This document shows positions 1-6,954 of a stretch of 22,053 nucleotides of DNA, piece by piece. Within the stretch, counting starts at the first letter, position 1. Every line of letters begins with the position of its first letter. The DNA lies in contig JALVEV010000254.1 of assembly GCA_027030605.1 (NCBI GenBank), positions 1 to 22,053 of the forward strand. Reading direction: 5' to 3'. The notes under the pieces are model-generated. The model was given only the letters and a program-made list of their open reading frames with translations. It did no database searches and was not told the DNA's origin. Source of the DNA: Campylobacteraceae bacterium (GTDB lineage Bacteria; Campylobacterota; Campylobacteria; Campylobacterales; Sulfurovaceae). Position numbers and translations under genes: made by a program.

Positions 1-1
1 A

Positions 2-1069
2 CACAATCCAAGTGAGTATAATGGATTTAAGATAACACTAGATAAAGCTCCATTTTTTGGAGAAGATATTTATGCTTTAGGTGATGAGATTATTGCCAAT
101 GCAGAGATGGAGATTCCTGATAATAGCGAATGTACTAAAATAGAGTCTAAGCAACAGTACATAGAGTATATGGTAGAGAACTTCTCTCATCTAAAAGGCT
201 TTAACAAAAAGATAGTAATAGATGGTGGTAATGGGGTTGTTGGTACTGTTATAACAGATATTTTTGATGCTTTAGAGTTAAACTATAAGGGTATATATTT
301 AGAGCCTGATGGAACATTTCCAAACCACCACCCAGACCCATCTGTAGAGTCAAATCTAGCAGATATTAAAGCACTATTAAAAAAAGAGGGAGATATTGCC
401 TTTGCTTATGATGGAGATGCAGATAGAATTGCAGTGCTTACTCATAAGTACAATATTAAAGGTGACCAGATGGCACTTCTGTATGCTATGAAGATGGAAA
501 ATCCAACAGTCATTGGCGAGGTAAAGTGTTCACAAGTGATGTATGATGAGCTAGAGCGACGTGGTGCAACAGCCATTATGTATAAAACAGGTCACTCAAA
601 TCTAAAAGTAAAGATGAGAGAGACAAATGCAGATTTGGCATGTGAAGTAAGTGGACATATCTTCTTTAAACATCGCTACTTTGGGTATGATGATGCTATC
701 TATGCAACACTTCGTATGTTAGAACTCTTACAAGATGGAGTTAACCTCGATGAGGAGTTAGAGGCTCTTCCTAAAGTATACTCTACAGAGGAGATTAAGG
801 TAGCCACAACCGATGAGGAGAAGTTTGTTTTAATTGATACTATTAAAAAACAACTTAAAAATCCTCCTAGTAGCTTTCCTAAAATTGTAGATATTATAGA
901 TGTAGATGGAGTGCGAATAAACTTTGAGAATGGTTGGGGTTTAGTTCGTGCTAGTAATACTACTCCTGTACTTGTTACACGTTTTGAATCTACTGATGAG
1001 GTTTTAGCAAAAGTCTATGAAGATGAGGTCAATAGAGTTATTTTAGAAGCTAAAAGGGTAGTTTCTTGA
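2..1069 (+). CDS. Phosphomannomutase/phosphoglucomutase, 5'-truncated by window edge
   Basis: This is an alpha-D-phosphohexomutase, which interconverts hexose 6-phosphate and 1-phosphate through a phosphoserine enzyme in the cytoplasm and feeds nucleotide-sugar, LPS and glycan synthesis. The reading frame is open from base 2 and begins HNPSEYNGFKI, so the window starts directly after the serine of the family TASHNP phosphoserine motif. Other family landmarks follow in order: VIDGGNGVVG at the start of domain 2, the metal-binding loop DGDADR near nt 412-430, the sugar-binding loop EVSGH near nt 645, and the phosphate-binding loop RASNTTP near nt 949-969. About 100 N-terminal residues are missing, judging from the usual 450-460 residue length. 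An internal ATG at 107 is not the start because conserved sequence precedes it. The family is clear, but mannose versus glucose preference cannot be decided. The galU-like relic downstream fits a former sugar-nucleotide cluster. Confidence 0.93.
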   Translation, partial: HNPSEYNGFKITLDKAPFFGEDIYALGDEIIANAEMEIPDNSECTKIESKQQYIEYMVENFSHLKGFNKKIVIDGGNGVVGTVITDIFDALELNYKGIYLEPDGTFPNHHPDPSVESNLADIKALLKKEGDIAFAYDGDADRIAVLTHKYNIKGDQMALLYAMKMENPTVIGEVKCSQVMYDELERRGATAIMYKTGHSNLKVKMRETNADLACEVSGHIFFKHRYFGYDDAIYATLRMLELLQDGVNLDEELEALPKVYSTEEIKVATTDEEKFVLIDTIKKQLKNPPSSFPKIVDIIDVDGVRINFENGWGLVRASNTTPVLVTRFESTDEVLAKVYEDEVNRVILEAKRVVS

Positions 1070-1119
1070 ATTTAAATTCAAAATGAACTTTTGGAATAGG
1101 CAAAGCAAGGAAGAGTTAA

Positions 1120-1188
1120 TTTCCTAATAAATTTAAAGGTAAACGTTTTGATTATGGAAATGTTGATGGATTTATTGAGGCTTTATAA
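1120..1188 (+). pseudogene. galU: Relic of the C-terminus of UTP-glucose-1-phosphate uridylyltransferase
   Basis: The frame beginning just after a stop at 1117-1119 reads FPNKFKGKRFDYGNVDGFIE, then Ala-Leu and a stop. As I recall the family, GalU proteins carry a segment near the C-terminus of the form Y-x-F-x-G-K-R-[FY]-D-C-G-S-x-x-G-[FY]-[VI]-E-A, and this stretch follows it residue by residue with Cys replaced by Tyr and Ser by Asn. No other part of GalU is visible in any frame between 1070 and 1188. This therefore looks like the last surviving piece of a deleted galU next to a phosphohexomutase gene, a pairing that makes metabolic sense because GalU uses glucose 1-phosphate. The match is short, so coincidence remains possible. 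A 14-codon open frame at 1083-1127 shows no recognisable similarity. Confidence 0.5.
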
Positions 1189-1198
1189 TAAAATGTGA

Positions 1199-1217
1199 GT
1201 GTAGATGTTATCTACAC
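1199..1217. terminator. Perfect 8-bp hairpin between convergent genes
   Basis: GTGTAGAT (1199-1206) and ATCTACAC (1210-1217) form a perfect stem with a 3-nt loop. It lies between the mutase/galU relic (+) and the sapC-like gene (-). Read on the minus strand, the stem is followed by the moderately T-rich stretch TCACATTTTATTATAAAG, so it best serves the minus-strand gene. No uninterrupted U-run is present on either side, so efficiency is uncertain. Confidence 0.55.
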
Positions 1218-1236
1218 CACTTAAATTAAATAGTTA

Positions 1237-1926
1237 TTACCCTAAGCTTGGAATATTTGATAGTGAAATTAAGTGAGCTGTGATAGGTTGCATATAGTTT
1301 TGCTCACAAAGTTTTGCTTTATTTTTTTTCGTTAGTTTTGCTAATTTTTCCTCTTTTAATATCCAAAAACCATTGACTGCAATATCTTTACCTTTTGAGT
1401 TTTTCCCACTAATAGTAGACTCTTCTAGTATGTCCATTTCTGCTAATGTCTCTATAAATTCTTTAGTCTCTTTTGTAGAGTTTTGAACTTGATTCATAAA
1501 GGTTAATACTTTAGTAACAAACTCTGTTGTCTCTCCATTTTCATCAAAGAAGTATCTATCTCCTGCATCCTCTTTTTTGATTTTATGAGTAGCATCAAAA
1601 CCAAGTAGTAGGTCATCTTCATTTCTGATATAGATAAATGGATATCTACGAATATAAGAAGGAATATAGCAACCCTCTCTCCATGTACCATCTTCATTTA
1701 AAAATATGTTCTCTTTTTCAAGTCCCAATAATGCAACAGCAAACCAACCCTCTTCTTCATTTTTAGCAAATACGATAGGGTAACTTTTACATGATTGATA
1801 AAACTCACTCATTGTAATCATTGAGCTGGTTAACTCCTTAGCATGAGCATATCCTTCGATATTTGCAACCCCTGAATCTTGATGGTCATCTTTTCTAATC
1901 AATTCTATATTGTTATACATCTTCAT
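1237..1926 (-). CDS. SapC family protein
   Basis: This 229-residue protein matches the SapC family (PF07277 as I recall it) along its length. The landmarks are YPIVFAKN at residues 49-56, the ALLGL segment at 65-69, a W-x-x-x-x-Y-I-P-x-Y-I-R-R-Y-P-F block at 82-97, GFWILKEEKL at 186-195, and a C-terminal A-H-L-I-S-L-S-N-I-P-S-L stretch. Family length is about 230-250 residues, so it looks complete. SapC was named from the S-layer gene region of Campylobacter fetus, but its biochemical role is not established. There is no signal peptide or membrane segment, so it is probably cytoplasmic. The start at 1926 has AAGAAGGAT (1939-1931) at good spacing. A second in-frame ATG two codons later is also possible. 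The gene is divergent from the lipoprotein gene at 2109. Proximity to a giant surface protein suggests, but does not show, a surface-layer connection. Confidence 0.85.
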   Translation of the reverse strand: MKMYNNIELIRKDDHQDSGVANIEGYAHAKELTSSMITMSEFYQSCKSYPIVFAKNEEEGWFAVALLGLEKENIFLNEDGTWREGCYIPSYIRRYPFIYIRNEDDLLLGFDATHKIKKEDAGDRYFFDENGETTEFVTKVLTFMNQVQNSTKETKEFIETLAEMDILEESTISGKNSKGKDIAVNGFWILKEEKLAKLTKKNKAKLCEQNYMQPITAHLISLSNIPSLG

Positions 1927-1953
1927 TTATATCCTTCTTACTTGTAATGAAAA

Positions 1954-1959
1954 AGTATA
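1954..1959 (-). promoter_or_regulatory. Candidate -10 box for the sapC-like gene
   Basis: The minus strand reads TATACT here, preceded by the T-rich stretch AGTTTTATTTAAGTTTAGTT. That would give a leader of about 20 nt to the start at 1926. A second TATAAT lies upstream on the same strand at 1998-1993. No -35 consensus is seen, which is usual for sigma-70 promoters of Campylobacterota. Confidence 0.4.
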
Positions 1960-2013
1960 CTAAAACTAAACTTAAATAAAACTATTTTAAATATTATACG
2001 TTATCTTTAGGGT

Positions 2014-2027
2014 AATATCATGATATT
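2014..2027. promoter_or_regulatory. 14-bp perfect palindrome between divergent genes (possible operator)
   Basis: AATATCA/TGATATT is a perfect dyad in the middle of the 182-bp region between the sapC-like gene (-) and the lipoprotein gene (+). It is followed at 2031-2036 by a TATAAT on the plus strand. A position between divergent promoters suits a shared operator. The sequence is AT-rich, so chance occurrence is not negligible. Confidence 0.35.
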
Positions 2028-2050
2028 TAGTATAATAGTAGATGAATCAG

Positions 2051-2066
2051 TTTTTTTTAAAAAAAA
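2051..2066. repeat. T8A8 homopolymeric tract in a promoter region
   Basis: Eight T are followed by eight A, ending 13 bp upstream of the TATACT box at 2080-2085. It covers the place where a -35 or UP-like element would lie. Such tracts bend DNA and are slippage-prone. Confidence 0.6.
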
Positions 2067-2079
2067 TAAGTGTAATATT

Positions 2080-2085
2080 TATACT
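2080..2085 (+). promoter_or_regulatory. Candidate -10 box for the lipoprotein gene
   Basis: TATACT in the context GTAATATTTATACTAAAT would start a leader of about 17 nt before ATG 2109. The T8A8 tract lies just upstream. The alternative TATAAT at 2031-2036 would give a longer leader. Confidence 0.4.
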
Positions 2086-2108
2086 AAATTAGTTCATAAG
2101 GTTGCATA

Positions 2109-3155
2109 ATGTTAAAAATTTTTTTACTGGCTTTTCCTCTGCTATTTTTAATAAGTTGTGGAGGAGGTGATACTTCAGATGATAACACTACTACTCTAAA
2201 TACTTCAGAGAGAAGTCAATCTTCCTTAATGGAGCTAACGAATATTGAGAAGACTATAAAAGTATCACATGAACTAGGTCTTTCAATATACCCTATTAAA
2301 GGAGTTGTTGATGTAATATCAGAGGAGCATAAAATCACCTTTAATCAAGAACTTTATGCCCTATTGAATAGTAAAAGTCAATTTGCAGTTATTAGCTTAG
2401 GTTCAAATAAAATTGAACAACTAGAAAGAAAAGAGGGATTAGTATTTAAATCGAAAAAAATAGCACTACCTCATTTCAATAAAGGTTATCGTAATATTTT
2501 AATTGATAATAATACTACGACTGAGGAGAAGATTAAATCTGAACTCATACTATTGTTTAATGAAGGTGGTGTGCCTGTTATGAGCTATAATCTAAGTAGC
2601 ATGGAAAATAATAGTACGGTTGAGATTAAAGGAGAGAGTAACTCTTTTGTCTGTACACTTAATAATAGTGAACATTATGAGGTTACAGCTCAAGATGGGC
2701 TATTGAGACTCCCTACAGCAAAAGATGGTCGCTATATTTGTCTTGACCAATACAATAACCAAGCTTTTGATTATAATGTATCAACAGAGAAGATTGAGGA
2801 GGTGTTAGGCTCTCTCTATACTTATGATTCTACAAAGACGCAAGGTGCATTGGTGAAGATATATGATGATATTTACAGTCAAGTAGACATTGCAGGTTTA
2901 GAGCGTCGATTTAAAGCGTCAAATCTATTAGCTGAGGGTGATTCATTAAAATTAGAGGTTTTTTATAAAAGTGAAAACTCTACAGCAGAGCCAGTTAATA
3001 CGGTTCCAGGGAAAGAGTATCTACTCACAGAGGGAAGTTATCTGTTAAGTTTCTTGATGACCTCTCCTCAAAACTCTAATATTCATCAAAGAGGAAATCT
3101 CTCTCCTTTAAAGGTTATTCCTAAAGTTATACAAACTAAAATTATACCAAATTAG
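2109..3155 (+). CDS. Unrecognised secreted lipoprotein
   Basis: This 348-residue protein starts with a textbook lipoprotein signal: a short basic n-region, a hydrophobic core and the lipobox LISC with the acylated cysteine at residue 17. A glycine-, Asp- and Thr-rich tether (GGGDTSDDNTTT) follows. There is no Asp directly after the cysteine, so outer-membrane retention is likely if the E. coli sorting rule applies. The mature part (about residues 45-348) appears to be a mixed beta-rich globular region with two cysteines (SFVCTL and RYICLD) that could form a disulfide. I recognise no family. AAGG at 2098-2101 is a weak ribosome-binding site 7 nt before ATG. The gene ends 4 nt from the stop codon of the convergent prodomain-like gene, with no hairpin between them, so antisense overlap of transcripts is likely. 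A role with the neighbouring secreted protease is possible but unproven. Confidence 0.75.
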   Translation: MLKIFLLAFPLLFLISCGGGDTSDDNTTTLNTSERSQSSLMELTNIEKTIKVSHELGLSIYPIKGVVDVISEEHKITFNQELYALLNSKSQFAVISLGSNKIEQLERKEGLVFKSKKIALPHFNKGYRNILIDNNTTTEEKIKSELILLFNEGGVPVMSYNLSSMENNSTVEIKGESNSFVCTLNNSEHYEVTAQDGLLRLPTAKDGRYICLDQYNNQAFDYNVSTEKIEEVLGSLYTYDSTKTQGALVKIYDDIYSQVDIAGLERRFKASNLLAEGDSLKLEVFYKSENSTAEPVNTVPGKEYLLTEGSYLLSFLMTSPQNSNIHQRGNLSPLKVIPKVIQTKIIPN

Positions 3156-3159
3156 TAGT

Positions 3160-3654
3160 TTAGTACTTCTCCATCTTCATCTTCCAATTAGGCTTGATTG
3201 TTTCAATCTTTGAGCCTTCTTTGGAAGCTAAGATACTATTTATCAATATAATATCAGTAAATTTTGAGCTGTTTTTAAAAATATAGTAGCCTATTTGTAA
3301 CTTCTTTTGTAGCTTTAGATTAAATTTTTTTTCAAATGCTTCGATATCTATACTTTTATCTTTGAAGGTTATAAGTAAACCATCTTTTGAGTTAAGTTTA
3401 CTATTTAAAGCCGATTGTTGTGTAATTCCAGTTAGGGCTACATCTTCAATAGGGACTATCATATTTCGTGTTCTGTTTCCTTCTCTAACTTTAATCAACT
3501 CAAAATTACGATTTTTAGCTCTTTTAACCCTTGGTTTTTGAATAGATAGCTTTTTAATCTCAGTTTGATTGTTTTTACTCTCTTCAACTACTACAAACTC
3601 TGAAGCATTAACTACAAAAGCCAATGCGATGAGACTCCATACATATCGTTTCAT
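3160..3654 (-). CDS. Secreted stand-alone subtilase-prodomain-like protein (possible chaperone or inhibitor)
   Basis: This is a 164-residue exported protein. Residues 1-17 form a signal peptide with cleavage likely after VNA. A basic, probably flexible segment follows (about 30-65, many Lys/Arg, including KPRVKR). Residues 93-161 have the layout of the ferredoxin-like prodomains of S8 proteases: a strand LLITFKD, a helix IEAFEKKFN, a strand after LQKKLQ, GYYIFKN, a second helix, then KIETIKPNW in the place of the usual V-E-x-x-x-P-N end. Such prodomains fold the protease and inhibit it until removed. The subtilase gene begins 8 nt upstream on the same strand (stop at 3665-3663), and the ribosome-binding site AGGAG (3664-3660) overlaps that stop codon, so the two genes are probably translationally coupled. 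The subtilase itself shows no prodomain before its catalytic domain. The similarity is judged by eye on a fast-evolving fold. An unrelated secreted partner is the alternative. Confidence 0.55.
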   Translation of the reverse strand: MKRYVWSLIALAFVVNASEFVVVEESKNNQTEIKKLSIQKPRVKRAKNRNFELIKVREGNRTRNMIVPIEDVALTGITQQSALNSKLNSKDGLLITFKDKSIDIEAFEKKFNLKLQKKLQIGYYIFKNSSKFTDIILINSILASKEGSKIETIKPNWKMKMEKY

Positions 3655-3662
3655 TTTAACTC

Positions 3663-6452
3663 CTAATGACCATAAAACTTAAGTTTTATGCTTTTTATAA
3701 CGCTTGACTGACTATTCGAGGTATCTGCATCAACGGTATCAGATATATCAACCCTCCATGTACCTGAACTACTCTCATTTATAAATCCAGCAGCACCAAA
3801 TCTAAATCCACCATCATACCATGCACCACTGGCAAGATTTTTATCGACTATTCTAGTTTTAGCACCTGATGGTGCTGTTAAATCTATTACATAATCTGAA
3901 CCATTTGTAACATTGCTATCAACAGTTAGCTCTACCCACTCCAAGATACTACTATTGGCATCCTCAATAATGGTTGAAAAGGCTACACTATTACCATCCA
4001 TTAGAGTATAGTTCACATCTGTTAAGACCTCATATGTTTTCTCTGTTGGAAGTGGTACATAGGTAGATGTACAATCATCTATCATCCCTTTTGGATTGAC
4101 TAGACCATAGCCATAGTCGCTACTATGCCAGAGTCCTCCACCATTTTGTTGCCATGTTGGATTACTCTCATCGACTCTTTTTCCATGTTTAGCTAAAAGA
4201 TATTTTATGTCCCTATAGGTAAGGTTTGGACAAGCTTCAAGTACTAGTGCTATACATCCTGAAACAGTTGGTGCTGCAGCACTTGTTCCGTTCATTGCAA
4301 AGGTGTAGTTTTCATTAGTATCTTCACTCCATGTGGTTTTTGTGTTGATGTCACCACTATTGGATGAGTGTCCCTCCACAATTGTTGTAGCAATGGTTGG
4401 TGAGTCTTGATAAAAGTTCCCACTATATCCAGAGATGAGTATATTGCCCCCTGGGCTGGAGTATGAAGCATAAGTATTGTCATGTCTCAAGGCAGCAACA
4501 GCAATGGCATATCGGTTGTTGTCTATATAACTAAGGTTTGAGTTACCATAGTATTCTCTCTCATTTCCTGCGGCAAAGACATAGATTCTACCTTTTCCAT
4601 CTCGTAGTGTTTCAGAACCTTGTTTCATAAAATACTCATAAGCGTTAGCATTATCTATATATGAACCCCAGCTATTATTGGTTACGGCTATTTCGTTTGC
4701 CCCATCACCTGTAAGCCAAACTTTTTCTAAGCCTTCAATTCCTTGTTGTTCTATCCAGTTAGAACCTGCTATTTTTGCAAATGGAGCAATACCTCGAACC
4801 CCTACACCATTAAAAGCACGTGCTGCTATAATCCCTGCTACCTCTGTTCCATGTGTATTATCACTGTTTTGTGCCGAGGGGTCGCCAACAACATTGGTAT
4901 TGTCTAAATTATGTTGATAGGAACGGCTTAAATCCATATTCTCCACTAAATCTTCATGGTCAGCATCTACACCATCATCTACAATTTGGACAATCACGGG
5001 TCTCCCTTCATTATAACCCATATATGTATGGTAAATATCTAATAAATCTAAATCATTTCCCACAATAGTAGCAACACCACTATCATTTACTACGGTTCCA
5101 AGACTTCTTAAGTGCCACTGTTTATCAAAGAAAGTATCACCTTTTGAACCATTAACCTCTAACCCATCTAAAATACCATTTCCATCTTCATCAGCTAGAG
5201 TAGGGTCTAAACCTACAAGTGCTTCTATGCTATCTGGAATATTATCATTGTCTTGGTCTTCAGCTACACTATTTTCTATGCTGATGTTAACATCAACACT
5301 TGCACTATCTCCTGCTACATTAGTAGCAATGGCTGTTAGGTTATACTCTGAGACACTACTCGCATTCATCTCAACAGCTGTTGTGAGCACACCATTACTA
5401 GCAATGGTAAAATGCTCTGAATTTGTTCCACTAAGACTCATAGAGCTAATGGGACTATCTCCACTATCTATAATAGATACATTTCCAACAATGGAACCTG
5501 CGTTTGTATAATTCTCTATGGAAATGACACTATTGGCTAAAGTGGGTACAGTGTCAGGTACATTACCTACCGAAATTTTGACAGCTACAGGCTCACCATC
5601 GCCCACACTATTGGTAGCATAAGCTGTCAAATTGTATTCGGTTATAGTTTCATAATCTAAGGTTGCACCAGCTTTTACGCGAATAGTACCTGAAGCATCT
5701 ATTTCAAAATTTGAACTCCCTACACCATTAAGGGTCATAGAGGTAACAGCTCTTCCACCATTGTAGCTAACAATGACACTGCCCGTAAGGGTATCGCCAC
5801 TACTAGCATTCTCTTCGACAGAGAGTAGTGAGTCACTTAAAATAGGAGGAACAAGAGGACGTATCATCTTATTATTACCATCGAGATAGAACTCCATATC
5901 AAAGCTTGTAGTGTCTACTTGTTGCCAATCATACTCACCATTTTTGGTTCCAAATTTATAGATATGGTCAGCTTTATCAATAATATACCAAGAGTTATTA
6001 GGTGCTTGAAAAAACCACCAAAGAATATTGACACTACTATTACGAATAAGTTCAATGTCCTCTTGAATTGTCGGATTGGTCTTCTCTACACCTAATCCCC
6101 AGTCTTTAAAGGTATAGGTAGGATTGTCTTCAATATCGCCAACAATAACAACTTCACTCTCTAGGTTAATTGACGCAGCATCACGACTTACCTCTCGCCA
6201 CGATACTTTTTCTACACCGTCAATGGTCTCAATATCACCTAAAGAGAATATATACCCACTCAAAGAGCCACCTGTAGCTGAGATGTACCATCTTAATTTA
6301 TCTTTAGATGTCTTTTTATTTGCAGTATAGTAGCCATAGCTTAGCCTAATAGGTCCACTTTTTATAGAGTCAATATCGGTTTGATCAACCTCAGCATAAA
6401 TTAAACTATTCCATAAAAAAAAGATTGTTGTGATGAGTATAATTCTTTTCAT
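3663..6452 (-). CDS. Secreted subtilisin/kexin-like serine protease with cadherin-like repeats and C-terminal P domain
   Basis: This is a 929-residue S8 protease. Residue numbers are from ATG 6452, which is preferred over an in-frame TTG at 6458 because AAGGAT (6465-6460) is well spaced only for the ATG. In order: a signal peptide to about YA (residues 18-20); an unrecognised Trp-rich N-terminal region to about 198; two cadherin-like repeats (about 205-298 and 300-396) with ITEYNLTAYATN/SEYNLTAIATN signatures; an Asp-rich calcium-type segment DQDNDNIPD...DEDGNG (399-426); and the catalytic domain (about 445-795). Its Asp492 lies in VDDGVD, His534 in NTHGTEVAG, oxyanion Asn630 in FAAGNE and Ser724 in NGTSAAAP. 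A proprotein-convertase P domain (about 805-929) completes the protein. The VDDGVD motif and the P domain place it with kexin/furin-type subtilases, which favour basic sites. No inhibitory prodomain is visible before the catalytic domain, and the gene directly downstream encodes a candidate in trans. A surface or secreted location is expected. It diverges from the giant autotransporter gene. Confidence 0.93.
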   Translation of the reverse strand: MKRIILITTIFFLWNSLIYAEVDQTDIDSIKSGPIRLSYGYYTANKKTSKDKLRWYISATGGSLSGYIFSLGDIETIDGVEKVSWREVSRDAASINLESEVVIVGDIEDNPTYTFKDWGLGVEKTNPTIQEDIELIRNSSVNILWWFFQAPNNSWYIIDKADHIYKFGTKNGEYDWQQVDTTSFDMEFYLDGNNKMIRPLVPPILSDSLLSVEENASSGDTLTGSVIVSYNGGRAVTSMTLNGVGSSNFEIDASGTIRVKAGATLDYETITEYNLTAYATNSVGDGEPVAVKISVGNVPDTVPTLANSVISIENYTNAGSIVGNVSIIDSGDSPISSMSLSGTNSEHFTIASNGVLTTAVEMNASSVSEYNLTAIATNVAGDSASVDVNISIENSVAEDQDNDNIPDSIEALVGLDPTLADEDGNGILDGLEVNGSKGDTFFDKQWHLRSLGTVVNDSGVATIVGNDLDLLDIYHTYMGYNEGRPVIVQIVDDGVDADHEDLVENMDLSRSYQHNLDNTNVVGDPSAQNSDNTHGTEVAGIIAARAFNGVGVRGIAPFAKIAGSNWIEQQGIEGLEKVWLTGDGANEIAVTNNSWGSYIDNANAYEYFMKQGSETLRDGKGRIYVFAAGNEREYYGNSNLSYIDNNRYAIAVAALRHDNTYASYSSPGGNILISGYSGNFYQDSPTIATTIVEGHSSNSGDINTKTTWSEDTNENYTFAMNGTSAAAPTVSGCIALVLEACPNLTYRDIKYLLAKHGKRVDESNPTWQQNGGGLWHSSDYGYGLVNPKGMIDDCTSTYVPLPTEKTYEVLTDVNYTLMDGNSVAFSTIIEDANSSILEWVELTVDSNVTNGSDYVIDLTAPSGAKTRIVDKNLASGAWYDGGFRFGAAGFINESSSGTWRVDISDTVDADTSNSQSSVIKSIKLKFYGH

Positions 6453-6476
6453 TTTCAATATCCTTTTATAGAATTC

Positions 6477-6493
6477 ATTATAATAAGATTATA
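6477..6493 (-). promoter_or_regulatory. Tandem candidate -10 boxes for the subtilase operon
   Basis: On the minus strand TATAAT occurs twice, at 6493-6488 and 6482-6477. Use of the nearer box would give a leader of about 18 nt before ATG 6452. The boxes abut the first copy of the duplicated segment that faces the autotransporter gene, so regulators of the two divergent genes may interfere with each other. Confidence 0.45.
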
Positions 6494-6538
6494 CTTTTAA
6501 ATTAATTTATTTTTAAATTAATAGAGTATTGTGTGTAT

Positions 6539-6544
6539 TATAAT
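6539..6544 (+). promoter_or_regulatory. Candidate -10 box P1 in copy 1
   Basis: TATAAT lies inside the dyad GTGTG(6531-6535)...CACAC(6545-6549). A repressor bound to that dyad would cover the box. If used, the transcript would have a leader of about 490 nt that includes both stem-loops. Confidence 0.35.
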
Positions 6545-6573
6545 CACACTTTTAACTTTCTTTTTTAGCCTAA

Positions 6574-6603
6574 AAATCATTATTTAATGGATAATAATGA
6601 TTT
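6574..6603. promoter_or_regulatory. 11-bp stem-loop, copy 1
   Basis: AAATCATTATT (6574-6584) pairs perfectly with AATAATGATTT (6593-6603) around the 8-nt loop TAATGGAT. The C6578-G6599 pair is replaced by T-A in copy 2, so pairing is preserved. It could be an operator dyad or an RNA leader structure. Confidence 0.6.
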
Positions 6604-6812
6604 AAAACATGTAATTTATAAATTATTAAAAAACATAGAAGCAATACAGATATTTATAAATGTATATATAGTATATCCCAACTTTTACCGACTGTAATCT
6701 TAAACAAAGAGTAGTTTTTATAAAACAAGAAGAAAATAAGTTAGTGCAATTTTACAATAAAAATCTACTTTTATATCAATTTATTTTTACTCTAATAGAA
6801 TATTATGTGTCC

Positions 6813-6818
6813 TATAAT
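6813..6818 (+). promoter_or_regulatory. Candidate -10 box P2 in copy 2
   Basis: TATAAT at the position equivalent to P1 is kept between copies although flanking bases differ, which suggests selection. It would give a leader of about 215 nt containing the copy-2 stem-loop. Confidence 0.4.
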
Positions 6819-6863
6819 CATATTTTTAACTTTCTTTTTTATTTTAGCCAAAAAAATTATAAA

Positions 6864-6893
6864 AAATTATTATTTAATTAATAATAATAATTT
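6864..6893. promoter_or_regulatory. 11-bp stem-loop, copy 2 (compensatory change)
   Basis: AAATTATTATT (6864-6874) pairs perfectly with AATAATAATTT (6883-6893) around the loop TAATTAAT. Relative to copy 1, both partners of one pair have changed (C-G to T-A). The stem is composed only of A-T pairs, so as RNA it would be weak. A DNA dyad for a binding protein may be the better reading. Confidence 0.6.
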
Positions 6894-6954
6894 AAAACAT
6901 AAAATTTATAAATTATTAAAAAAATAGAAAAATGATGCGAATATTCATAAATAA

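Larger units (their letters stand above)
6506..6672 (+). repeat. Duplicated control segment, copy 1
   Basis: This is the first copy of an imperfect direct repeat. Shared landmarks in the same order as copy 2 are TTTATTTTT, ATAGA-TATT, a TATAAT box (6539-6544), TTTTTAACTTTCTTTTTT-like DNA, AGCC, an 11-bp stem-loop (6574-6603), TTTAAAACAT, the palindrome AATTTATAAATT, ATTATTAAAAAA-ATAGAA and an alternating AT stretch. The unique spacer 6673-6779 between the copies holds no ORF or recognisable element apart from the 10-bp palindrome TTTTATAAAA. Confidence 0.85.

Noticed and set aside
1083..1127. 14-codon open frame between the mutase and the galU relic
   Set aside because: It is too short, has no ribosome-binding site and shows no recognisable similarity.
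4678..5511. Open frames on the plus strand opposite the subtilase gene
   Set aside because: These are shadow frames opposite conserved catalytic and cadherin-like regions, with no similarity or start signals.
6456..6458. In-frame TTG as the start of the subtilase
   Set aside because: It is only about 2 nt from the AAGGA sequence, whereas ATG at 6452-6450 is at normal spacing and gives a clean signal peptide.
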